Of a DNA stretch of 64,000 bases, positions 42,183-51,589 are shown in pieces. The DNA is from Hydrogenophaga sp. (GTDB taxonomy: Bacteria > Pseudomonadota > Gammaproteobacteria > Burkholderiales > Burkholderiaceae_C). Below the pieces are notes generated by a model, which ran no database searches, was not told the DNA's origin, and saw nothing but the letters and a program-made list of their open reading frames with translations. Each line of letters opens with the position of its first letter. Within the stretch, counting starts at the first letter, position 1. Both the position numbers and the translations under genes were made by a program. The stretch covers positions 1-64,000 of the forward strand of contig NZ_JAUSOO010000121.1 in NCBI RefSeq assembly GCF_030656115.1. Direction: 5' to 3'.

Positions 42183-43289
42183 ATGAGCCACTTCCTTTCC
42201 AACCGCCGCGATTCCCTCAAAACCCTGGCTGCTCTGGGCGCAGCGGCTGCCAGCCCGCTGGCCTTCGCGCAGAAACCCATCACCGTGGGCGTGATCTACG
42301 TCGGCCCGCGCGACGACTACGGCTACAACCAGGCCCAGGCCGAGGCCGCCGCACAGCTCAAGAAGATGCCGGGCGTGAAGGTGGTGGAAGAAGAGAACGT
42401 GCCCGAGACCGCGGCCGTGCAGCGCACCATGACCGGCATGATCGCGCAGGACGGGGCGAGCCTGATCTTCCCCACGTCCTTCGGCTATTTCGACCCGCAC
42501 ATGCTGGCGGTGGCGGCCAAGTTCCCCGACGCGCGTTTCGCCCACTGCGGCGGCATGTGGACCGAGGGCAAACACCCGAAGAACACCGCCAGCTTCTTCG
42601 GCTACATCGACGAGTGCCAGTACCTCAACGGTGTCATCGCCGGGCACATGAGCAAGAGCAAGAAGATCGGCTTCATCGCCGCCAAGCCGATCCCGCAGGT
42701 GCTGCGCAACATCAACGCCTTCACCATGGGCGCGCGCTCGGTCGACCCGAAGATCACCTGCAATGTGATCTTCACCGGCGACTGGTCGATGCCGGTCAAG
42801 GAAGCCGAGGCCACCAACAGCATGGCCGACCAGGGCGTGGACGTGTTCACCATGCACGTCGACGGCCCCAAGGTGATCGTGGAGACCGCGGCCAAGCGCG
42901 GCAAGATGGTCTGCGGCTACCACGCCAGCCAGGCCAAGCTCGCACCCCAGGCCTACCTCACCGGCGCCGAATGGAACTGGCTCACCGCCTACACCGCCTT
43001 CATCGAGGCGGCGCGCAGCGGCAAACCGCACCCGAACTTCGTGCGCGGCGGCCTGAAGGACGGCTTCGTGAAGATGTCGGCCTACGGCCCCATGGTCACC
43101 GACGCGGCGAAGAAGCAGGCCGACAGCGTGAAGGCGCAGATGGTGGCCGGCGGCTTCGACATCTTCAAAGGCCCGCTCAAGGACAACAAGGGCGCCACCA
43201 TCATCCCCGCCGGCAAGGCCTTCAAGCAGACCGACCTGGAACTCGAAAAGATGAACTACCTGGTCGAAGGCGTGAACGGCAGTGTCTAG
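42183..43289 (+). CDS. BMP-family ABC importer, substrate-binding protein
   Basis: A 368-residue periplasmic receptor of the basic membrane protein (Med/PnrA) family with a twin-arginine-like leader (NRRDSLKTLAALGAAAASP) cleaved after AFA. The mature part starts KPITVGVIYVGPRDDYGYN; FGYIDECQYLNGVIAGHM and GFIAAKPIPQVLRNINAF are family blocks. BMP receptors bind nucleosides, nucleobases or related heterocycles. It starts at an ATG with AGGAG upstream and is followed by two permeases and, further on, by the ATPase. Confidence 0.88.
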   Translation: MSHFLSNRRDSLKTLAALGAAAASPLAFAQKPITVGVIYVGPRDDYGYNQAQAEAAAQLKKMPGVKVVEEENVPETAAVQRTMTGMIAQDGASLIFPTSFGYFDPHMLAVAAKFPDARFAHCGGMWTEGKHPKNTASFFGYIDECQYLNGVIAGHMSKSKKIGFIAAKPIPQVLRNINAFTMGARSVDPKITCNVIFTGDWSMPVKEAEATNSMADQGVDVFTMHVDGPKVIVETAAKRGKMVCGYHASQAKLAPQAYLTGAEWNWLTAYTAFIEAARSGKPHPNFVRGGLKDGFVKMSAYGPMVTDAAKKQADSVKAQMVAGGFDIFKGPLKDNKGATIIPAGKAFKQTDLELEKMNYLVEGVNGSV

Positions 43290-43295
43290 AGAACA

Positions 43296-43380
43296 CCCCC
43301 GCGCTGCGCTGGCAGCGCGTCACCCATTCAAGGGGGCGATGCCCGTGGCCCGGCGAAGCCGGTTCCACGGCATCTCTGGG
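43296..43380. repeat. GC-rich intergenic palindromic repeat, copy B
   Basis: Variant of copy A: shares TTCAAGGGGGCG and CCCGGCGAAGCCGGTTCC (one base changed). It fills most of the 152-base gap between the BMP receptor and the first permease. Confidence 0.7.
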
Positions 43381-43441
43381 GCGAGACACCTCGCCACCGG
43401 AGATCGCTTGAACAGGCACGGCCTTTGCTGAGGTACATCCC

Positions 43442-44512
43442 ATGCGCAACATCCTCCTTCCCGTCGGCGCCATCGTGGTGGCCCTGCTGCTGTTCGGCCT
43501 CATCGTCTCGTTCGCGGGGGTGAACCCGGTCGAGGTCTGGGTGCTGCTGTTCAAGGGCGCCTTCGGCGACGGGTACTCGTGGCAGAACACGCTGCAGCGC
43601 GCCGCGCCGCTGATGCTGACGGCGCTGTGCGTGGCGATCCCCGCGCGCGCCGGCCTGGTGGTGATCGGTGGCGAGGGCGCGCTGGTGCTCGGTGGCCTCG
43701 CCTGCGCCGCGCTGGCCCAGGCCCTGCCGCTGCCCACCAACCTCGCCGGCACGGTGATGGTGTGTGTGGCCGGTGCGCTCGCCGGCGCGCTGTGGGTGGC
43801 GCTGGCGGGCTGGCTGCGCCAGTACCGCGGCATCAACGAAACCATCAGCAGCCTGCTGCTGGCCTACGTGGCCATCGGTCTGTTCAAGCACCTGGTGGAA
43901 GGGCCGCTGCGCGACCCCGCCAGCCTCAACAAACCGTCCACCCCCGCGCTCGACGAGGGCCTGCTCATCAGCACCATCGCCGGCTCCGACGTGCACTGGG
44001 GCCTGGTGATCGGCGTCGTGGTGTGCCTGGTCGCGGGCCTGTGGCTGCGCCTCACGCCCTCGGGTTTTGCCGTGCGCGTGGTCGGCGGCAACCCGCGCGC
44101 GGCCCAGCTGGTGGGCCTGCCCGCCACGCAGCTGGTGGTGCTGGCCTGCGCGCTCGGCGGTGCGGCCGGCGGGCTGGCCGGGGCCATCGAGGTGGCCGCC
44201 GTGCACACCAGCGCCAACGCCGCGCTGATCGCGGGTTATGGCTACGCCGGCATCCTGGTCTCGTTCATGGCGCGGCACAACCCGGTGGCGGTGATCCCGG
44301 TGGCCATCCTGTTCGGCGGTTTCGGCGCCGCCGGCAGCCTGCTGCAGCGCCGCCTCGGCCTGCCCGACGCCTCGGTGCTGCTGCTGCAGGGCATCGCCTT
44401 CGTGCTGATCCTGGCCAGCGAAGCGCTGCGCGACACCGACTGGAAAGCCTGGTTCGCCAAGCTCGCCCGCGTCCCCTCGGATGGGCCGGCGCCACAGGGA
44501 GAGAAGGCATGA
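43442..44512 (+). CDS. BMP-type ABC importer, permease 1
   Basis: A 356-residue permease of the ribose/BMP (YufP-like) family with about eight to ten hydrophobic segments. The block RAAPLMLTALCVAIPARAGLVVIGGEGALVLGG near residues 55-85 and GGNPRAAQLVGLPATQLVV in the cytoplasmic loop identify the family. The long intergenic gap upstream contains the GC-rich repeat. It forms a heterodimer with the next permease. Confidence 0.88.
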   Translation: MRNILLPVGAIVVALLLFGLIVSFAGVNPVEVWVLLFKGAFGDGYSWQNTLQRAAPLMLTALCVAIPARAGLVVIGGEGALVLGGLACAALAQALPLPTNLAGTVMVCVAGALAGALWVALAGWLRQYRGINETISSLLLAYVAIGLFKHLVEGPLRDPASLNKPSTPALDEGLLISTIAGSDVHWGLVIGVVVCLVAGLWLRLTPSGFAVRVVGGNPRAAQLVGLPATQLVVLACALGGAAGGLAGAIEVAAVHTSANAALIAGYGYAGILVSFMARHNPVAVIPVAILFGGFGAAGSLLQRRLGLPDASVLLLQGIAFVLILASEALRDTDWKAWFAKLARVPSDGPAPQGEKA

Positions 44513-44540
44513 CCGCAGTGCGAAGCATGGAGGATTTCGA

Positions 44541-45461
44541 ATGACCGCAGACCAACTCATCATCTTCCTCTCCGGCATCGTCGGTGGCGCGTTGCGCGTG
44601 GGCGTGCCCTTCCTGTTCGTGAGCCTGGGCGAGTGCCTGACCGAAAAGTCGGGCCGCATCAACCTCGGCCTCGAAGGCGTGCTCGTGCTCTCGGCCATGA
44701 CGGCTTTCGGCGCGTCGTACCTCAGCGGTTCGCCCTGGGTCGGCGTGCTGGCCGGCGCGGTGGCCGGTGCGCTGCTGGCCACGCTGCACGGTCTGCTGTG
44801 CTCGCTGCCGCGCGTCAACGATGTGGCCACCGGCATCGCGCTCATGCTGCTGGGCATGGGCCTGGCGTTCTACCTCGGCAAGCCGCTGATCCAGCCGCAG
44901 GCGCCGCAACTGCCCGCGCTGTCGCTGGGCGGCTGGAGCGACTCGCCCGCCGTGCGCTCGGCGCTGGAGGTCAACGCGCTGCTGCCGCTCGGGCTGCTCA
45001 TGGCGGTTCTGTTGTGGTGGGCGTTCGCCAACACGCGCCTCGGTCTGCTGGTGCGCCTGGCCGGCGATTCGGCCAACGCCACGCGCGCGCTGGGCTATTC
45101 GGTCTCGGGCATCCGCATCGCCGCCACCGCGGCGGGTGGTTTCATCGCCGGCCTGGGCGGCGCTTCGCTCACGCTGTTCTACCCCGGCAGCTGGAACGAA
45201 GGCATCTCCAGCGGCCAGGGTCTGATCGCCGTGGCGCTGGTGATCTTCGCGCGCTGGAGCCCCCTGCGCTGCGTCGGCGCGGCCCTGCTGTTCGGCGGCG
45301 CGGGCGCCATCGGCCCGGCGCTGCAGTCGGTCGGCATCGGCTGGGGTTACCACCTGTTCAACATCGTGCCCTATGTGCTCACGCTGCTGATCCTGGTGAT
45401 CACCTGCCGCCCCGGCGTGGTCGTGCCGGGCAGTCCGGGCGAACTTTCATCAACACGCTAG
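44541..45461 (+). CDS. BMP-type ABC importer, permease 2
   Basis: A 306-residue second permease (YufQ-like) with SLGECLTEKSGRINLGLEG near the N-terminus, a family signature, and GDSANATRALGYSVSGIRIAA in the ATPase-docking loop. The ATG at 44541 has GGAGG nearby; it follows permease 1 by 28 bases. Confidence 0.88.
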   Translation: MTADQLIIFLSGIVGGALRVGVPFLFVSLGECLTEKSGRINLGLEGVLVLSAMTAFGASYLSGSPWVGVLAGAVAGALLATLHGLLCSLPRVNDVATGIALMLLGMGLAFYLGKPLIQPQAPQLPALSLGGWSDSPAVRSALEVNALLPLGLLMAVLLWWAFANTRLGLLVRLAGDSANATRALGYSVSGIRIAATAAGGFIAGLGGASLTLFYPGSWNEGISSGQGLIAVALVIFARWSPLRCVGAALLFGGAGAIGPALQSVGIGWGYHLFNIVPYVLTLLILVITCRPGVVVPGSPGELSSTR

Positions 45462-45471
45462 GAGCAAGAAC

Positions 45472-46515
45472 ATGAGCGGACTCGGCGGACTCAACAAATC
45501 GAAGCACGGCGTGGTCGTGGGCCTGGTGCAGCTGCAGTTGCCGGTGGTGGACACGCCGGCGCAGCTCGCGGCACAGACGCAGCGCATTTGCGACCTGGTG
45601 GGCAAGGCGCGGCGCAACCAGGGCACGATGGACCTGGTGGTGTTCCCCGAGTACGCGCTGCACGGCCTCTCCATGAGCACGGCGCCCGAGCTCATGGTTT
45701 CGCTCGACGGCCCGGAGGTGGCGGCCTTCCGGCAGGCCTGTGTGGACCACCACATCTGGGGCTGCTTTTCCATCATGGAGACCAACCCCGGCGGTTGCCC
45801 GTACAACAGCGGCCTCATCATCGACGACACCGGTGCCATCCGGCTCTACTACCGCAAGTTGCACCCCTGGGTGCCGGTGGAACCCTGGGAACCCGGCAAC
45901 CTCGGCGTGCCGGTGTGCGACGGCCCGAACGGCAGCAAACTCTCGCTCATCATCTGCCACGACGGCATGTTCCCCGAGATGGCGCGCGAGGCGGCGTACA
46001 AAGGCGCGGAAATCATCCTGCGCACCGCCGGCTACACCGCGCCCATCCGCCACGCCTGGAAGATCACCAACCAGGCCAACGCCTTCCAGAACCTGGCCAT
46101 CACCGCCAGCGTCTGCCTGTGCGGCAGCGACGGCACGTTCGACTCCATGGGCGAGGGCATGTTCTGCAGCTTCGACGGCACCGTGATCGCCGAGGGCGGC
46201 GGGCGGGTGGACGAAATCATCACCGCCGAACTCCGGCCCGATCTGGTGCGCGAGGCGCGCCAGGGCTGGGGCGTGGAAAACAACATTTACCAGCTCTACC
46301 ACCGGGGCTATGTGGCGGTGAAGGGCGGCGCGCAGGACTGCCCCTACACCTACATGCACGACATGGCCGCCGGCACCTACCGGCTGCCCTGGCAGGTGGA
46401 CGTGACCGACGGCACGCCCTGCGGGTTCGATGCACCCACACGCTCGTACAAAGGCCCGGAGACGCACCCGCTGATGCCGGATTCGGCGGTGATCACCCTG
46501 AAGAAAGCCGCTTGA
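45472..46515 (+). CDS. amiF: Formamidase (nitrilase superfamily)
   Basis: A 347-residue nitrilase-fold amidase. The catalytic set is Glu60 (VVFPEY), Lys129 (YYRKLHPW) and Cys162 (ICHDGMFPE). The N-terminus [20 protein letters not shown] and [12 protein letters not shown] match formamidase AmiF rather than aliphatic amidase AmiE. It hydrolyses formamide to formate and ammonia. Its place inside the importer and ureide genes suggests that formamide, or an N-formyl compound, is a pathway product. It is 10 bases after permease 2. Confidence 0.85.
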   Translation: MSGLGGLNKSKHGVVVGLVQLQLPVVDTPAQLAAQTQRICDLVGKARRNQGTMDLVVFPEYALHGLSMSTAPELMVSLDGPEVAAFRQACVDHHIWGCFSIMETNPGGCPYNSGLIIDDTGAIRLYYRKLHPWVPVEPWEPGNLGVPVCDGPNGSKLSLIICHDGMFPEMAREAAYKGAEIILRTAGYTAPIRHAWKITNQANAFQNLAITASVCLCGSDGTFDSMGEGMFCSFDGTVIAEGGGRVDEIITAELRPDLVREARQGWGVENNIYQLYHRGYVAVKGGAQDCPYTYMHDMAAGTYRLPWQVDVTDGTPCGFDAPTRSYKGPETHPLMPDSAVITLKKAA

Positions 46516-46519
46516 CGCC

Positions 46520-47209
46520 ATGGAACGCTTCATCGACGCCCACCCCTACGCCTGGCCCTACAACGGCGACCTGCGGCCCGAGAACACCGCGCTGATCGTG
46601 ATCGACATGCAGACCGACTTCTGCGGCATCGGCGGTTACGTGGACCAGATGGGTTACGACATCTCGCTCACGCGAGCGCCCATCGCGCCACTGCAAACGC
46701 TGATGGCTGCGATGCGCAGCGCCGGCTACACGGTCATGCACACCCGCGAAGGCCACCGGCCCGACCTCTCGGACCTGCCAGCCAACAAGCGCTGGCGCTC
46801 GCGCCAGATCGGCACCGGCGGCGTGGGCATTGGCGACGACGGGCCCTGCGGGCGCATCCTGGTGCGCGGCGAACCGGGCTGGGAGCTGATCCCCGAACTC
46901 GCGCCGCTGCCGGGCGAGGTGGTGATCGACAAGCCGGGCAAGGGCTCGTTCTACGCCACCGACCTGGAGCTGCTGCTGCGCACGCGTGGCATCAGCAACC
47001 TGCTGCTCGCGGGCATCACCACCGACGTGTGCGTGCACACCACCATGCGCGACGCCAACGACCGCGGCTTCGAATGCCTGCTGCTGTCGGACTGCACCGC
47101 CGCCACCGACCGGGGCAACCACGAGGCCGCGCTGAAGATGATCACCATGCAGGGCGGCGTGTTCGGCGCGCACGCCCTTTCAACCGCTGTTCTGGACGCA
47201 TTGACATGA
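46520..47209 (+). CDS. biuH: Biuret-hydrolase-like isochorismatase-fold cysteine hydrolase
   Basis: A 229-residue cysteine hydrolase. Asp29 ([10 protein letters not shown]), Lys138 or Lys141 (DKPGKGSF) and Cys171 ([10 protein letters not shown]) form the expected triad. The N-terminus [13 protein letters not shown] and [20 protein letters not shown] closely follow the pattern I know for Rhizobium BiuH, which converts biuret to allophanate plus ammonia. Allophanate would be finished by AtzF. RutB-type ureidoacrylate hydrolases are the nearest alternative. Its stop overlaps the ATPase start (ATGA). Confidence 0.72.
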   Translation: MERFIDAHPYAWPYNGDLRPENTALIVIDMQTDFCGIGGYVDQMGYDISLTRAPIAPLQTLMAAMRSAGYTVMHTREGHRPDLSDLPANKRWRSRQIGTGGVGIGDDGPCGRILVRGEPGWELIPELAPLPGEVVIDKPGKGSFYATDLELLLRTRGISNLLLAGITTDVCVHTTMRDANDRGFECLLLSDCTAATDRGNHEAALKMITMQGGVFGAHALSTAVLDALT

Positions 47210-48768
47210 ACGACAACGCTCCCATCGGCGGCCTGCCGCCCGGCACCGGCGCACTGGCGCTGGACACCTACGACATGGGCATGCGCTTTGGCAGCTTCCA
47301 CGCGCTGCAGGGCGTGAGCATGAAGGTCGCGCCGGGCACGGTGCACGCCCTGCTGGGCGAAAACGGCGCCGGCAAGAGCACGCTGGTGAAGTGCGTGGCC
47401 GGCTTCCAGCGGCCCACCTCGGGCAGCATCCTGATCGACGGGCGCGAACAGGCCATTCCCAACCCGGTGGTCGCGCGCACCCTGGGCATCGGCATGGTCT
47501 ACCAGCACTTCACGCTGGCGCCGGGCATGACGGTGGCCGAGAACCTGCTGCTTGCTGGGGGCCAGACACCGTCGGTGATTCACTGGAAGCAGCAGCGTGC
47601 GGGGCTGGCCCAGTTTCTGAAAACCACGCCCTTCCAGCTCGACCTGGACGCGCGCCCGCAGGAACTGGCCGCCGGCGAAAAGCAGAAGCTGGAGCTGCTC
47701 AAGCAGCTCTACCTGAAACCCCGCCTGCTGATCCTGGACGAACCCACCTCGGTGCTCACACCGCAGGAGGCCGACGAGGTGCTGGGCCATGTGCGCGAGT
47801 TCGCGCGCAGCGGCCAGTGCACGGTGCTGATCATCACGCACAAGTTCCGCGAGGTGATGGCCTACGCCGACGACGTGACGGTGTTGCGCCGTGGCCAGGC
47901 GGTGCACCACTGCGCCGTGGCCGGCACCACGCCGGCGCTGCTGGCGCAGGCCATGGTGGGCGGCGCGGCCGAAAGCGCAGACAGTGTCGAGCCGGCGGCC
48001 CGAACCGACGCCCCGGCCCGCGGCGCGGAGTCGCTCGCGGTCCAGGGCCTGCAGGTGATGGGCGACCGCGGCACGCTGGCCGTGCAGGACCTGAGCCTGG
48101 CCGTGGCCAGCGGCGAGATTCTGGGCGTGGCCGGCGTGTCGGGCAACGGCCAGCGCGAGCTGGTGGAGGCGCTGGTGGGCCAGCGTCCCCGCGCCGCCGG
48201 CACGGTGACGGTGCAGGGCCAGCCCTACGCCGCGCGGCGCGAGGAGAACCACCGCCTGAAGGTGCGCAGCCTGCCCGAAGAACCGCTGCGCAACGCCTGC
48301 GTGGGCGACCTGTCGGTGGCCGAAAACATGGCCTTGCGCGACTTCGACCGCGCGCCGCTGTGCAGCGGGGGCCGCCTGCGCTTCGGCCAGTGGCGCAGCC
48401 GCGCACGCGAATGGATCGCCGGCTACGGCATCAAGACCCAGGGCGAGGACGCTCCCATCCGCAGCCTCTCGGGCGGCAACGTGCAGCGCGCGGTGCTGGC
48501 GCGCGAGCTGCACGGCGACATCAACGTGCTGATCGCGGCCAACCCGGTGTTCGGCCTGGACTTCGCGGCGGTCAGGGAAATCCACACCCGGCTGCGCGGC
48601 GTGCGCGACCGGGGCGGCGCGGTGCTGCTGATCAGCGAGGACCTGGACGAACTGCTGGAGCTGGCCGACCGCATCGTGGTGATGAGCGAGGGTCGCATCG
48701 TGTTCGAGACGCCCGGCCCCGGGGCCAACCGACAGACCCTGGGGGCCCACATGGGCGGCGGCCATTGA
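47206..48768 (+). CDS. BMP-type ABC importer, tandem ATPase
   Basis: A 520-residue protein with two ABC domains (YufO/RbsA layout). Domain 1: Walker [10 protein letters not shown], signature-like [12 protein letters not shown], Walker [12 protein letters not shown]. Domain 2: Walker A-like VSGNGQREL, signature [15 protein letters not shown], Walker [12 protein letters not shown], the usual degenerate second site of this family. It energises the BMP-type permeases encoded upstream. The ATG overlaps the preceding stop. Confidence 0.88.
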   Translation: MNDNAPIGGLPPGTGALALDTYDMGMRFGSFHALQGVSMKVAPGTVHALLGENGAGKSTLVKCVAGFQRPTSGSILIDGREQAIPNPVVARTLGIGMVYQHFTLAPGMTVAENLLLAGGQTPSVIHWKQQRAGLAQFLKTTPFQLDLDARPQELAAGEKQKLELLKQLYLKPRLLILDEPTSVLTPQEADEVLGHVREFARSGQCTVLIITHKFREVMAYADDVTVLRRGQAVHHCAVAGTTPALLAQAMVGGAAESADSVEPAARTDAPARGAESLAVQGLQVMGDRGTLAVQDLSLAVASGEILGVAGVSGNGQRELVEALVGQRPRAAGTVTVQGQPYAARREENHRLKVRSLPEEPLRNACVGDLSVAENMALRDFDRAPLCSGGRLRFGQWRSRAREWIAGYGIKTQGEDAPIRSLSGGNVQRAVLARELHGDINVLIAANPVFGLDFAAVREIHTRLRGVRDRGGAVLLISEDLDELLELADRIVVMSEGRIVFETPGPGANRQTLGAHMGGGH

Positions 48769-48818
48769 CGCAGCGCCGGCCGCCCCACAACCGATCAACC
48801 GACCCACACCCACAACCC

Positions 48819-49499
48819 ATGCACATAGACGCCCAACCCTTCCCCTACACATGCGATCTGGCGCACACCGCCCTGGTCATCATCGACATGCAGCGCGACT
48901 TCATCGAGCCCGGGGGCTTTGGGGAAACCCTGGGCAACGATGTGGCGCTGCTCGAAGCCATCGTGCCCGCCTGCCAGGCCGTGCTGCAGGCCTGGCGAAA
49001 CGCTGGCGGGCTGGTGGTGCACACGCGCGAGGCGCATGCGGCCGATCTGTCCGACTGCCCGCCGTCCAAGCGCTTGCGCGGCAACCCCTCGCTGCGCATC
49101 GGCGACATGGGGCCCATGGGGCGCATTCTGGTGGCGGGCGAGCCGGGCAACCAGATCGTGCCTGCGCTCGCCCCCGTGCCGGGCGAGTGGGTGATCGACA
49201 AACCCGGCAAAGGCGCGTTCTACGCCACCGGTCTGCACGAAAAGCTGCAGCAAGCCGGGATCAGCCACCTGCTGTTCATGGGCGTGACCACCGAGGTGTG
49301 CGTGCAGACGAGCATGCGGGAAGCCAACGACCGGGGCTACGACTGCCTGTTGCTGGAGGACTGCACCGAGAGCTACTTCCCGCATTTCAAGACCGCTGCG
49401 GTCGACATGCTCCGGGCCCAGGGAGGCATCATCGGCTGGACGGGGTGGGGTGCTTCTGTGGTGGCCGCACTTCAGGCCCACGACAAGCAAAACTGCTAA
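48819..49499 (+). CDS. Second isochorismatase-fold cysteine hydrolase
   Basis: A 226-residue paralogue of the biuret-hydrolase-like enzyme, with Asp23 (IIDMQRDF), Lys128 or Lys131 (DKPGKGAF) and Cys161 ([10 protein letters not shown]). It lacks the ANKRWRS block and instead has [16 protein letters not shown], so it probably takes a related but different amide, for example ureidoacrylate or an N-formyl/N-carbamoyl ureide. The ATG at 48819 gives the family-normal N-terminus. GntR regulator 9 bases downstream. Confidence 0.8.
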   Translation: MHIDAQPFPYTCDLAHTALVIIDMQRDFIEPGGFGETLGNDVALLEAIVPACQAVLQAWRNAGGLVVHTREAHAADLSDCPPSKRLRGNPSLRIGDMGPMGRILVAGEPGNQIVPALAPVPGEWVIDKPGKGAFYATGLHEKLQQAGISHLLFMGVTTEVCVQTSMREANDRGYDCLLLEDCTESYFPHFKTAAVDMLRAQGGIIGWTGWGASVVAALQAHDKQNC

Positions 49500-49508
49500 A
49501 GTTTCCAC

Positions 49509-50234
49509 GTGCTCAATACCCATACCCGCATCAAATCCGTCAAGTCCTCGCCATCGCAGCCCTCACGTGCTGAGGAGGTCTACACGCAGCTCAAGAAAGA
49601 CATCGCCGACTTCCGGTTGGTGCCCGGGGACCGTTTCAGCGAGCACGACATCTGCAACCGCCTGGCGGTCTCTCGCACCCCGGTGCGGCAGGCGCTTTTT
49701 CGCCTGCAGCAGGAGGGGCTGGTCGAGGTGATGTTCCGCAGCGGCTGGCGCGTGCTGCCGTTTGACTTCGACAAATTTGACCAGCTCTACGATCTGCGCA
49801 TGGTGCTGGAAACCACCGCGGCGCAGCGCCTGTGTCTGCAGGCGGCGGCCGATGCGTCGCCCCTGCTCGATGGGCTGAAGGAACGCTGGCTGGTGACGGC
49901 GGGCGAGCGCAGCAGCGACGCCACCGAGGTGGCCGCCTGGGACGAAGCGTTTCACGAAACGCTGGTGGAGGCCGCCGGCAATGCCGAGATGGCGCGCGTG
50001 CACCACGAGGTGACCGAACGCATCCGCATCATCCGCCGGCTCGATTTTTTGAAGCAGATGCGCATCGACGCCACCTACGATGAGCACGCCAAGATCCTGC
50101 GCGCCATCATCGCGCGCAAGGCCGACCGCGCAGAACTGCTGCTGCGCTCACACATCCAGTCGAGCCAGGTCGAGGTGCGAAAGATCACGCTGCACCAGGT
50201 CTTTCTCGCGCAGCAGGTGGCGCCAGCGGCCTGA
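49509..50234 (+). CDS. GntR-family regulator, FCD domain, of the ureide cluster
   Basis: A 241-residue regulator with a winged helix (about 20-85; FSEHDICNRLAVSRTPVRQAL) and an FCD effector domain (about 95-220) with LYDLRMVLETTAAQRLC and WDEAFHETLVEAAGN, containing likely metal-binding residues. The SRTPVRQAL variant marks the main FCD subgroup rather than FadR. It is the last gene of the plus-strand cluster, so it likely controls it; the inverted repeats at 35463-35492 are a candidate site. GTG start. Confidence 0.85.
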   Translation: MLNTHTRIKSVKSSPSQPSRAEEVYTQLKKDIADFRLVPGDRFSEHDICNRLAVSRTPVRQALFRLQQEGLVEVMFRSGWRVLPFDFDKFDQLYDLRMVLETTAAQRLCLQAAADASPLLDGLKERWLVTAGERSSDATEVAAWDEAFHETLVEAAGNAEMARVHHEVTERIRIIRRLDFLKQMRIDATYDEHAKILRAIIARKADRAELLLRSHIQSSQVEVRKITLHQVFLAQQVAPAA

Positions 50235-50269
50235 GCAACAACGTGCCGGCCGGGCCGCACGTTGTTGCT
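50234..50269. terminator. Perfect 13-bp hairpin between convergent operons
   Basis: AGCAACAACGTGC (50234-50246) and GCACGTTGTTGCT (50257-50269) flank a 10-base GC-rich loop. It begins in the GntR stop codon and lies 16 bases before the end of the leftward operon. There is no T-run on either side, so it may act as a Rho-aided stop or an RNA-stabilising hairpin. Confidence 0.6.
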
Positions 50270-50285
50270 GTGGGGGCGCTCAGCC

Positions 50286-51476
50286 TCAGAGGCTCGCCGT
50301 GTTGGCGTCGTAGCGGTAGAGCCAGTCGTAGCGCTCAAAGATGGGCGCGGCGCTCCACTCCTGGCCCAGGTACCGCTCGGCCGACACCTCGGTGGCCAGC
50401 TCGCGGCTGTGAAAGCGCTCGGTGTTGGCGGTCGCGCCGCGCACCATGCGGCTGGTTCGATCGATGCGCGCGGACTCGTAGCGCTGCAACGCCGCCGCGG
50501 CCTGCTCGGTGGTCTGGCCTTCCAGGCAACGCGCCAGCACCATGCCGTCTTCGATCGAGTGCACCGCGCCCTGGGCCAGAAACGGCAAGGTGGCGTGGGC
50601 GGCGTCTCCCAGCAGGGTGATGCGTCCCTGGGTCCAGGCCGGAATCGGGTCGCGCTGCATCAGGGCCCACTTGATCAGGCTCGGACTCTGGCGGATCAGC
50701 ATCTGAACCTCCGGGTGCCAGCCCGCGAAATCGGCCAGGCATTCCTCGGTGGTGCCCAGCTCCGAACCCGTGGCGGCGGTCCAGGTCTTGCCCTCGATGG
50801 TGGCGACGAAGTTCATGATCGTTGCGTGGTGCAGCGGATACGTCACCGCGTGTCCACCGGGCCCGATCCAGGTGGTGCCGACGGAACCCCGCATGTGCTC
50901 GGGCAGGTTCTCCATGGGAATGAGGCCGCGCCAGGCCACCATGCCCGAGAACCCGGGGTCTGTGGGCCCCCACAAGGTGTTGCGCACCACCGAGCGCACG
51001 CCGTCCGCGCCGATCAACACGTCTCCCGCCACGCGCCGGCCGTCGCGCAACACCAGCGTGACGCCCGCTGCGCTCTGTTCACAGCCCGCCGCCCCGCTGC
51101 TCAGGTGAATGGCGTCGGGTTTGAGGGCGCGCACGCGATCGGCCAGGGTCTGGTGCAGATCGGGCCGGTACACCGTCAGGTACGGATAGCCGTACTTTTC
51201 AATGACCGACTTGCCCAGCGTGAACATGGGCCAGGGTTTGCCGCTGTTCCACAGGCGAAATTCTTTGCGCTCCGGGTCGCAGGAGAGGCTTTTCAAGGTC
51301 TGAAAAACCCCCAGCGCGTCGAGCACCTTGTTGCCGTTGGGGCTGATCTGGATACCGGCCCCCACCTCCTTGAGCTCGGACGCCTGCTCGTAGACCTCGA
51401 CGTCCACGCCGCGCTGCAGCAGCGCGGCCGCCGCGGCCAACCCACCAATGCCACCACCTGCAATCAATACCTTCAT
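50286..51476 (-). CDS. FAD-dependent aromatic hydroxylase (3-hydroxybenzoate/salicylate type)
   Basis: A 396-residue class A flavoprotein monooxygenase. GGGIGGLAAAAALLQRG binds FAD, GADGVRSVVR is the DG motif, and GDAAHATLPFLAQGAVHSIED is the GD motif. The sequence pattern resembles salicylate 1-hydroxylase and 3-hydroxybenzoate 6-hydroxylase. With a gentisate-dioxygenase-like cupin next to it, hydroxylation to gentisate or a similar para-diol is plausible. It is the last gene of the leftward operon; a 113-base gap without features separates it from the cupin gene. Confidence 0.85.
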   Translation of the reverse strand: MKVLIAGGGIGGLAAAAALLQRGVDVEVYEQASELKEVGAGIQISPNGNKVLDALGVFQTLKSLSCDPERKEFRLWNSGKPWPMFTLGKSVIEKYGYPYLTVYRPDLHQTLADRVRALKPDAIHLSSGAAGCEQSAAGVTLVLRDGRRVAGDVLIGADGVRSVVRNTLWGPTDPGFSGMVAWRGLIPMENLPEHMRGSVGTTWIGPGGHAVTYPLHHATIMNFVATIEGKTWTAATGSELGTTEECLADFAGWHPEVQMLIRQSPSLIKWALMQRDPIPAWTQGRITLLGDAAHATLPFLAQGAVHSIEDGMVLARCLEGQTTEQAAAALQRYESARIDRTSRMVRGATANTERFHSRELATEVSAERYLGQEWSAAPIFERYDWLYRYDANTASL

Positions 51477-51589
51477 GTCGTACCTCTGTGTCTGGGACCC
51501 TGGCGGTCCGGCTTACGGAATGGAGCCTTGCGCACCTGGGGGCCCAGAGGGCCAGGGGGCAAGACAGCCTGTTTCAACAGCGTCTGGGT

